Of a stretch of DNA of 5,905 bases, positions 1 to 4,264 are shown piece by piece (position 1 is the stretch's first letter; each line of letters starts with the position of its first letter). The DNA lies in contig CANQIY010000062.1 in the NCBI GenBank assembly GCA_947624125.1, positions 1-5,905 of the forward strand, read 5' to 3'. This stretch comes from an uncultured Bacilli bacterium. GTDB taxonomy: Bacteria; Bacillota_I; Bacilli_A; RF39; UBA660. The notes under the pieces are model-generated. The model saw nothing but the letters and a program-made list of their open reading frames with translations, did not search any database and had not been told where the DNA came from. The position numbers and the translations under genes were made by a program.

Positions 1-722
1 TCGCTATTACTTTCAACAGTACCAGATTTAATTGTAATTGTTACATCTTTTCCCATAGTACTACTTATGGCAACACCTTTATTAGTAGATTTAATTGTTC
101 CACCACTTAAAGTCAATGTACCTTTTACACTAACAGCTTCACCTATAGAATCACTTGACTCTACAGAAGCACCATTTTGAATATCAACAGTGCCATCTAC
201 AATATTAATACCATAAGTTCTTTTTTTATCTGATCTAGGAGTCATTACTACTTTAGCAGTACCTTTCAACACTAAACTAGATTCTTCTTCAACGGAAATA
301 CCAACCATACCAAAACCATTATTAGCAATTGTACCGCTTTCAATTGTTAATTTTGCATGGTCCATCATTTTAATAATTTTAGAATTAATTGCTGCATTTG
401 TTGTTTGAATTTTTCCGTTTGATGCACTACTATCCGTAATCGTTACTTCTACATTTGCTCCTGTAATTGTAAGTAATTCAGTAACAGAACCTTCATAAGT
501 ATGGCCATTCAAATCAATAGTAACTGATTTTTGAATAGTAAGAGCTTGAGCATTTGTAATATCTTGTTGTAATTTAATTACATCATCAGCATTAGCACTT
601 TCAATATTAGTTTTGAATGTACTAAAATCATTTACTGTTTTTTCTTCTGCATAAACATTTAATGCTGGTACAAATAGTATACTCGCTACTATTGCGAACA
701 TCATCAATTTTAATTTTTTCAT
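1..722 (-). CDS. Secreted beta-helix-like surface protein, C-terminus cut by window edge
   Basis: An open frame runs from an ATG at 722 off the left edge, giving 240 visible residues without a stop. Residues 1-25 form a signal peptide: a basic start (MKKLK), a hydrophobic core, and a likely cleavage after NVYA. The mature part is rich in T, I, S, N and G, with short recurring strands such as LTIESGTI, GTLTLSGGTI and VTITIKSGTV, plus TIDLNGHTYEG near residues 68-78. This pattern is typical of right-handed parallel beta-helix surface proteins of Bacillota; the role is probably adhesion or surface display, which is inference. An in-frame ATG at 731 lies only 1 nt from the AAAGGGAG site (733-740), so the start at 722, with 10 nt spacing, is preferred. 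By analogy with its two neighbours it should end in a sortase signal, but that part is outside the window. The gene has its own promoter at 785-814 containing a G-tract. Coding status is secure; the fold is likely, the function unknown. Confidence 0.88.
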   Translation of the reverse strand, partial: MKKLKLMMFAIVASILFVPALNVYAEEKTVNDFSTFKTNIESANADDVIKLQQDITNAQALTIQKSVTIDLNGHTYEGSVTELLTITGANVEVTITDSSASNGKIQTTNAAINSKIIKMMDHAKLTIESGTIANNGFGMVGISVEEESSLVLKGTAKVVMTPRSDKKRTYGINIVDGTVDIQNGASVESSDSIGEAVSVKGTLTLSGGTIKSTNKGVAISSTMGKDVTITIKSGTVESNS

Positions 723-732
723 ATTTATCATT

Positions 733-740
733 CTCCCTTT
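733..740 (-). promoter_or_regulatory. Ribosome binding site deciding the start at 722
   Basis: AAAGGGAG on the minus strand lies 10 nt before the ATG at 722 but only 1 nt before the in-frame ATG at 731. Initiation at 731 is therefore implausible and the MKK start is chosen. The same arrangement occurs before the next surface gene at 2592-2599. Confidence 0.7.
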
Positions 741-768
741 CTTAAAATTGTTTGTATTAAACTTTTTT

Positions 769-778
769 TCTCCTTTCT
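769..778 (-). promoter_or_regulatory. Shine-Dalgarno-like element at predicted mRNA 5' end (STAB-SD-like)
   Basis: AGAAAGGAGA begins 6 nt after the -10 box, so it would sit at or next to the transcription start. No ATG, GTG or TTG follows at a usable distance, and the true start is about 47 nt further on behind a second Shine-Dalgarno site. It resembles the GAAAGGAGG stabiliser of Bacillus cry3A mRNA, where a bound 30S subunit protects the 5' end from decay. Function here is inferred from position and sequence. Confidence 0.45.
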
Positions 779-784
779 ATTGCC

Positions 785-814
785 ATTATACCCCCCCCGA
801 AAATGTATTGTCAA
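785..814 (-). promoter_or_regulatory. Consensus promoter with G8 spacer tract, for the surface gene starting at 722
   Basis: On the minus strand the -35 box TTGACA lies at 809-814 and the -10 box TATAAT at 785-790; both match the vegetative sigma consensus exactly. The 18-bp spacer is ATACATTTTC followed by eight Gs that abut the -10 box. The predicted transcription start is near 778, giving a leader of about 56 nt. The spacer is one base longer than the 17-bp optimum, so gain or loss of one G should alter promoter strength. Confidence 0.88.
791..798 (-). repeat. G8 homopolymer in promoter spacer
   Basis: Eight consecutive Gs (Cs on the plus strand) lie directly upstream of the -10 box. Long G-tracts are unexpected in such AT-rich DNA and are classic sites of slipped-strand mispairing. 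The same position is occupied by G-tracts in the two other promoters of the window. Confidence 0.9.
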
Positions 815-834
815 CAGGAAATTTTATGCCATAC

Positions 835-865
835 AAAAAAACACATCATCTTGACGACAATGTGT
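835..865 (-). terminator. Rho-independent terminator of the 566-residue surface gene
   Basis: Reading leftward from the stop at 881, a 10-bp stem (841-865) starts with ACACAT and closes with ATGTGT, has two internal G-U wobbles and a GTCAA loop, and is followed by a run of Ts (835-840). It begins 15 nt after the stop codon. It separates this gene's transcript from the next promoter at 785-814, so the genes are transcribed singly. Confidence 0.85.
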
Positions 866-880
866 ATTTTTTAATTTTAA

Positions 881-985
881 TTAGTTATTTTCTTTTTTTA
901 AGCTTCTTACAGCAACACCAAGACCAAGTAAACTAATGCTTGCTAGTCCCATAAATGTTACTATATTATCGCCGGTTTTAGGATT
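881..985 (-). repeat. Duplicated sorting-signal segment, copy 1
   Basis: This encodes NPKTG to the stop (34 residues) and is about 90% identical in DNA to 2748-2852, with roughly 11 differences by eye. Only two change the protein (T to A and K to R). The rest of the two genes is unrelated, so the shared end reflects a common module kept by purifying selection, by recombination between copies, or both. Confidence 0.85.
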
Positions 986-2581
986 GCTTGTTTTCTTATA
1001 TGTTACTTCAATAGTAACACCACCTGATGGCATTACGAATGAATTATTTATTACTTCAACTTCTTTGCCATCTTTATCAAGTACAACTACTTTTGCAAAT
1101 TCATAACCTTTTTTAGGCTCATATGTTAATTCTACTGTTTCTCCAGCAGCAGCTTTTGCAACATTTGTAGTTGTTGTACCATTTTCATTTTCTTTAATAT
1201 TTATGCTATATCTAGTACTAACAACACTAATTGTACCATCTTCATTTTCTTGTAATTCTTTTTCTTCAGGTAATTCAATATCATCTAAAGAACCTTCTGG
1301 GAATGTTCCACCATTTATTGTAAGTGTACCTTCTCCTACTGGTAAACTACTAAATTTACCATTATCAATTTCTAAATTACCATTATTAGTTATAGTACCT
1401 TCTACAGCACCAGCTTGTTCTTCACTATTATCAACAATAACTAAAGTTTTATCAGTATTATTTACAAAGTTACCTTCAACAGTATGACCATTTAAATCTA
1501 AATTAACATCTTTAGTGTTATTTAATTGATTAGCTTTATTCCATACAGTTGTAGTTTCATCAGTATCTTCTAATAAAATTAAATTATTAGTAGTATCTGC
1601 TTTAGCATTAACTAGAGCTTGTTCTAATAAACCATAATAAGTTGTATTTGTTTCATTATAAACTTTTGCTCCGTTTATTTCACCTTCAACTTTACCACCT
1701 TTAATAGTTATAGAACCAACAGAAGTTGATTTACCAACTGTTTTAACAAAATTTAGTTCTGCATCTTCACCTACAACTAAAGTTATACCTTCACCAATTT
1801 CATAATTTTGGGTAATATCATCTTCACCAGAAATAGTTAACTTAGCTCCAGTTTGAAGATAGTTTGTAATATTTGTAGATAATTTAGCTCCAACTTCACC
1901 AGTTATTTTAATAGTTCCTGGTTGAGTTCTACTTAATGTACCTTCTAAGCTACCACCATTCATCTCAATTGATGAATCTTTACCAGCAGCTAATGGAGTT
2001 AAACCACTAATTGTACAACCTGTTAATGTAGTTTTTACAGCTTTAGTATTTATTTCTGATTTTGCAGATACTACGGCACTAGCTGTATTTGTTCCTTTGA
2101 TAGTAGAATTAACTGCAGCTAAATCACCATAATTTAAAATAGCTTCATATTTTGCATTTGAAGTTGATGTTAATGATGAATTAGTAATTACAGCAGTTTT
2201 ATCAGGTTCATTTTTTACACAAATAAATGGGCTTTCAATTGTAACGCCAGTAATTTGCAAATATTTTCCGTTATTACGAATAGTTGATGAATTATTATTA
2301 GCAGCACCAACAATTTTACCTTTTGTTGTACCATTATCAACAATTGTTAAAGAACCTTCGTTTTCAATTGTATAATTAGCTGATGGACCAGTTAATGTAT
2401 GACCATTTAAATCAATTGTTAATATTTTAGTAGCTTCTACTTTAAAAGTTGCATCTAATGTTATATTTTTATCTAACACTATTTTGCCATCTTGTTCTTG
2501 AGGCATAGTATCAGCATGTACACTAACAACTGATAATAAAATAGCCATTGTTGTCATTACAAATAATTTTAAATTTTTCAT
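881..2581 (-). CDS. Sortase-anchored beta-helix-like surface protein, 566 residues
   Basis: Residues 1-23 are a signal peptide with likely cleavage after SVHA. Residues about 33-310 are a T/N/G-rich stretch with repeated short strands (LTIDLNGHTLTG at 54-65, GSLTIVDNG, ITIKGGKVEG). A second, shorter module at about 315-430 restarts with DLNGHTVEG at 362-370. Both match right-handed parallel beta-helix surface proteins. Residues about 458-530 look like a divergent InlB-type repeat (AAAGETVELTYEPKKGYEF, then SFVMPSGGVTIEVTY). The end is a sorting signal: NPKTG at 533-537, a hydrophobic helix, then RSLKKENN. Sortase should cleave within the motif and link the protein to peptidoglycan. I chose the ATG at 2581 over the in-frame ATG at 2590, because the latter is 1 nt from the ribosome binding site. 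No enzyme active site is apparent; an adhesin or surface-display role is inference. Confidence 0.92.
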   Translation of the reverse strand: MKNLKLFVMTTMAILLSVVSVHADTMPQEQDGKIVLDKNITLDATFKVEATKILTIDLNGHTLTGPSANYTIENEGSLTIVDNGTTKGKIVGAANNNSSTIRNNGKYLQITGVTIESPFICVKNEPDKTAVITNSSLTSTSNAKYEAILNYGDLAAVNSTIKGTNTASAVVSAKSEINTKAVKTTLTGCTISGLTPLAAGKDSSIEMNGGSLEGTLSRTQPGTIKITGEVGAKLSTNITNYLQTGAKLTISGEDDITQNYEIGEGITLVVGEDAELNFVKTVGKSTSVGSITIKGGKVEGEINGAKVYNETNTTYYGLLEQALVNAKADTTNNLILLEDTDETTTVWNKANQLNNTKDVNLDLNGHTVEGNFVNNTDKTLVIVDNSEEQAGAVEGTITNNGNLEIDNGKFSSLPVGEGTLTINGGTFPEGSLDDIELPEEKELQENEDGTISVVSTRYSINIKENENGTTTTNVAKAAAGETVELTYEPKKGYEFAKVVVLDKDGKEVEVINNSFVMPSGGVTIEVTYKKTSNPKTGDNIVTFMGLASISLLGLGVAVRSLKKENN

Positions 2582-2591
2582 ATTTATCATT

Positions 2592-2599
2592 CTCCCTTT
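2592..2599 (-). promoter_or_regulatory. Ribosome binding site deciding the start at 2581
   Basis: AAAGGGAG lies 10 nt before the ATG at 2581 and only 1 nt before the in-frame ATG at 2590. It supports the start MKN rather than the three-residue longer form beginning MIN. Confidence 0.7.
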
Positions 2600-2626
2600 C
2601 TTAAAATCGTTTGTATTAAACTATTT

Positions 2627-2636
2627 TCTCCTTTCT
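2627..2636 (-). promoter_or_regulatory. Shine-Dalgarno-like element at predicted mRNA 5' end (STAB-SD-like)
   Basis: AGAAAGGAGA starts 6 nt after the -10 box, exactly as at 769-778, and has no usable start codon behind it. In the third gene the matching element (4138-4147) lies 7 nt before the real start codon. Here an extra stretch of about 40 nt with its own Shine-Dalgarno site intervenes. It may stabilise the mRNA or be a leftover of an older start region. Confidence 0.45.
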
Positions 2637-2642
2637 AATGTC

Positions 2643-2672
2643 ATTATACCCCCCCCGAAAATGTATTGTCAA
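2643..2672 (-). promoter_or_regulatory. Consensus promoter with G8 spacer tract, for the 566-residue surface gene
   Basis: The -35 box TTGACA (2667-2672) and -10 box TATAAT (2643-2648) are both perfect. The 18-bp spacer is ATACATTTTC plus eight Gs touching the -10 box, identical to the promoter at 785-814. A- and T-tracts just upstream (about 2675-2695) could act as an UP element. The predicted transcription start is near 2636, giving a leader of about 55 nt. Confidence 0.88.
2649..2656 (-). repeat. G8 homopolymer in promoter spacer
   Basis: Eight Gs on the minus strand abut the -10 box. The tract is placed and sized as at 791-798 and is a candidate slipped-strand switch for this gene's transcription. 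Confidence 0.9.
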
Positions 2673-2704
2673 TATCTTTTTGCAAAAAAATTTTTGGCAT
2701 ACAT

Positions 2705-2733
2705 AAAAACACATCATCTTAACGACAATGTGT
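2705..2733 (-). terminator. Rho-independent terminator of the 460-residue surface gene
   Basis: A 10-bp stem (2709-2733) has the same arms as the terminator at 841-865, the loop GTTAA, and a T-run ending at 2705. It begins 14 nt after the stop at 2748. The T-run (about five Ts) is shorter than in the other copy, so termination may be a little weaker. Confidence 0.82.
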
Positions 2734-2747
2734 AAATACTAACTTAC

Positions 2748-2852
2748 TTAGTTATTTTCTTTTCTTAAGCTTCTTACTGCAACACCTAGGCCAAGTAAAC
2801 TAATACTTGCTAGTCCCATAAATGCTACAATGTTATCACCAGTTTTTGGATT
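2748..2852 (-). repeat. Duplicated sorting-signal segment, copy 2
   Basis: This encodes NPKTGDNIVAF through RSLRKENN and stop, and is near-identical to 881-985. Most differences are silent. The match falls off at once upstream of the NPKTG codons. Confidence 0.85.
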
Positions 2853-4130
2853 TTCAGTATTTTCATCAACAATAGCTTCATCTAAATATGCAAGTGCATA
2901 TGTTGAGAATTTATCTGATGCAAATGTTAAACTATTTCCATCTTCTGTTAAAGTTGCATCTAATACTGTAACTTTACCATTATGTTCTCTTAGAATATAG
3001 AATGTTCTTTTATATCCATCTTTAATAGCTGGTAATTCTGGTAAACTTACTGTTAAAGTAATTTCTTTATTTAAATTTGGTAAATGGTATTTATCAACAC
3101 CATCAGCTCTAACAACAATACTTAAATCAAAGTAATCAGTAACTGTTGCTCCTTCAAGAGCTTCTTCAAATTTTGAAACTTCTTCAGGTTCTAATGTTTC
3201 TTCATCAAGCTTTTCAGTTTCAAGACCTATTGTAACATCATAATTATCTAATAGTTCTTTTAATTCCTCATCTTCAGTAGCTTCTGCTGCTAAACTTTCT
3301 GTTAAAACATCAGTTACTTCTTCTTCAACTGTAACATCTTCACCTGTTACTTCTGGAGCTACTACTACTTCTGTATTGTAGTAAACTTCAACTCCGTTTT
3401 CAGTTTGAACATTACAAAACCAAATCCATCTTACTGATACATTTTCAGCGCCAACAGTAGATATTTCTTGAACTTGTGGACCATTGAAAGTAGTATCAAT
3501 ATTTAATTCTTCTGATTTACCTACTACTTTACCAGTTTCGTCTACTACACTAAATATAATATAACTTCCATCAGTTTTTTTAGTTAATTCCCATGTATAA
3601 GTATATATTCCACTAGTAGTAACTTTGGCTATTGGTGTTCCCCAAATACCTCCACTAATATTAATATTTTGGATACCAATATAGATTTCGCCACCAACAT
3701 TTTCAGTAATGATATTTACTTCATTTACATATGCTCCAGTTTTATCTTTTAGGGAGAATGATATTTCGAAAAACTTTTGGCTAGCAAGTTTATTTACATC
3801 TAAACCAATTTGTAATTCTTCTTTAATTCCCGTAGCTATAGTGGTATTGTCACCTTTAACATAAGGTCCTACATGCATAGCAACCCATTTGTCAGCACCA
3901 GTTTCTTTATTTCCAGCATAACTATTACCTTTGATAATAATTTTATTTGTATCTTCTACTGGAGTAGCTGAACCAGCATTGTATCCTTTTCCGTTTACCG
4001 TACCTTCAGATTCTGGCATAGTTTTTTGCCAATCATCTAATTTGTAATTTTTAGCATTTACTGGCATTGCTAAAACTGCCATCATAAAAGCACATACTAC
4101 AAATCCAAATATTCTCTTTAAACTTTTCAT
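2748..4130 (-). CDS. Sortase-anchored surface protein of unknown function, 460 residues
   Basis: Residues 1-26 are a signal peptide (MKSLKR, hydrophobic core, cleavage after PVNA). Residues about 27-252 form a beta-rich domain I do not recognise, with several aromatic strands (YTYTWELTK, VSVRWIWFCN); it could be a lectin-like or carbohydrate-binding sandwich, but no diagnostic motif is visible. Residues about 258-328 are a strongly acidic linker rich in E, D, T and V. Residues about 330-416 form a second beta domain (FDLSIVVRADG, KRTFYILREHNGKVTVL, FASDKFSTYALAY), of a kind often seen before the anchor in Bacillota surface proteins. NPKTG is at 427-431, followed by a hydrophobic helix and RSLRKENN. 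The start at 4130 is supported by AAAGGAAG at 4138-4145, 7 nt upstream. It is transcribed alone from a G9 promoter. It shares only its anchor with the 566-residue neighbour. Wall anchoring is well supported; function is unknown. Confidence 0.92.
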   Translation of the reverse strand: MKSLKRIFGFVVCAFMMAVLAMPVNAKNYKLDDWQKTMPESEGTVNGKGYNAGSATPVEDTNKIIIKGNSYAGNKETGADKWVAMHVGPYVKGDNTTIATGIKEELQIGLDVNKLASQKFFEISFSLKDKTGAYVNEVNIITENVGGEIYIGIQNINISGGIWGTPIAKVTTSGIYTYTWELTKKTDGSYIIFSVVDETGKVVGKSEELNIDTTFNGPQVQEISTVGAENVSVRWIWFCNVQTENGVEVYYNTEVVVAPEVTGEDVTVEEEVTDVLTESLAAEATEDEELKELLDNYDVTIGLETEKLDEETLEPEEVSKFEEALEGATVTDYFDLSIVVRADGVDKYHLPNLNKEITLTVSLPELPAIKDGYKRTFYILREHNGKVTVLDATLTEDGNSLTFASDKFSTYALAYLDEAIVDENTENPKTGDNIVAFMGLASISLLGLGVAVRSLRKENN

Positions 4131-4137
4131 TCTTTCT

Positions 4138-4147
4138 CTTCCTTTCT
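4138..4147 (-). promoter_or_regulatory. Ribosome binding site of the 460-residue surface gene
   Basis: AGAAAGGAAG lies 7 nt before the ATG at 4130 and 7 nt after the -10 box. The predicted leader is therefore very short (about 18 nt), with the ribosome site at the very 5' end. It is the positional counterpart of the elements at 769-778 and 2627-2636. Confidence 0.75.
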
Positions 4148-4154
4148 GATATTC

Positions 4155-4185
4155 ATTATACCCCCCCCCGGAAATGCAATGTCAA
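4155..4185 (-). promoter_or_regulatory. Consensus promoter with G9 spacer tract, for the 460-residue surface gene
   Basis: The -35 box TTGACA (4180-4185) and -10 box TATAAT (4155-4160) are perfect. The spacer is TTGCATTTCC plus nine Gs, 19 bp in total and two over the optimum. The first ten spacer bases differ from the other two promoters at several positions while keeping CATTT, yet the G-tract is kept. With this spacer the promoter may be in a weak state in the sequenced molecule. Confidence 0.85.
4161..4169 (-). repeat. G9 homopolymer in promoter spacer
   Basis: Nine Gs on the minus strand directly upstream of the -10 box, one more than in the two other promoters. The length difference between paralogous sites is what replication slippage would leave behind. 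Confidence 0.9.
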
Positions 4186-4207
4186 TACTTTTTTCGGGAA
4201 AAAGCAT

Positions 4208-4255
4208 AAAAAAATATTCTTTCTAAAGCTATTATATGCTAAAGAAAAAATATTT
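4208..4255 (-). terminator. Rho-independent terminator of the penicillin-binding protein gene
   Basis: Arms at 4212-4229 and 4238-4255 form an 18-bp AT-rich stem with one G-U pair and two adjacent U-U mismatches, closing on an 8-nt loop. A seven-base T-run (4208-4214) overlaps the stem base. It starts about 10 nt after the stop at 4265 and insulates the surface genes from penicillin-binding protein transcription. It is unrelated to the two surface-gene terminators. Confidence 0.8.
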
Positions 4256-4264
4256 TGTCATTTT

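Larger units (their letters stand above)
723..880 (-). repeat. Duplicated intergenic cassette, copy 1 (terminator, promoter, leader)
   Basis: The block from the end of one surface gene to the start of the next matches 2582-2747. The leader and promoter part (723-814 versus 2582-2672) differs at only a handful of positions plus a 1-nt indel. The terminator hairpin stem is identical and differs only in the loop. The short stretch between terminator and -35 box (815-834 versus 2673-2704) has diverged in sequence and length. Confidence 0.8.
2582..2747 (-). repeat. Duplicated intergenic cassette, copy 2 (terminator, promoter, leader)
   Basis: This matches 723-880 in order and largely in sequence: terminator hairpin, perfect promoter with G8, 5' Shine-Dalgarno-like element, second ribosome binding site, and an in-frame ATG pair. 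The equivalent region before the third surface gene (4131-4264) keeps the promoter design but has a different terminator and a short leader. Confidence 0.8.

Noticed and set aside
723..784. Riboswitch or attenuator in the roughly 55-nt leaders
   Set aside because: The leaders are short, A-rich and lack stable stems or a terminator-antiterminator pair.
791..798. G-tracts as G-quadruplex elements
   Set aside because: Each site has a single G-run with no further G-runs nearby, so an intramolecular quadruplex is not supported; the spacer-length reading explains the position better.
723..880. Invertible promoter flanked by inverted repeats
   Set aside because: The only inverted repeat is the terminator hairpin. 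The repeats between genes are direct, and no recombinase gene is visible in the window.
748..936. Plus-strand open frame of 62 codons
   Set aside because: It crosses the promoter, terminator and 3' end of minus-strand genes, has no convincing ribosome site, and its composition follows the repeats beneath it.
1203..1487. Plus-strand open frame of 94 codons
   Set aside because: It lies wholly inside the 566-residue surface gene on the opposite strand and has low-complexity S/L/P content typical of an antisense shadow.
2582..2590. Longer start (MIN) for the 566-residue protein, and the same at 723-731 for the partial gene
   Set aside because: Both upstream ATGs are 1 nt from the Shine-Dalgarno core. 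The second ATG in each pair has workable spacing and starts a normal signal peptide.
791..4169. G-tract lengths as sequencing artefacts
   Set aside because: Exact counts may carry homopolymer error, but three independent tracts in the same promoter position cannot be an artefact. Only the 8 versus 9 difference remains open to this doubt.
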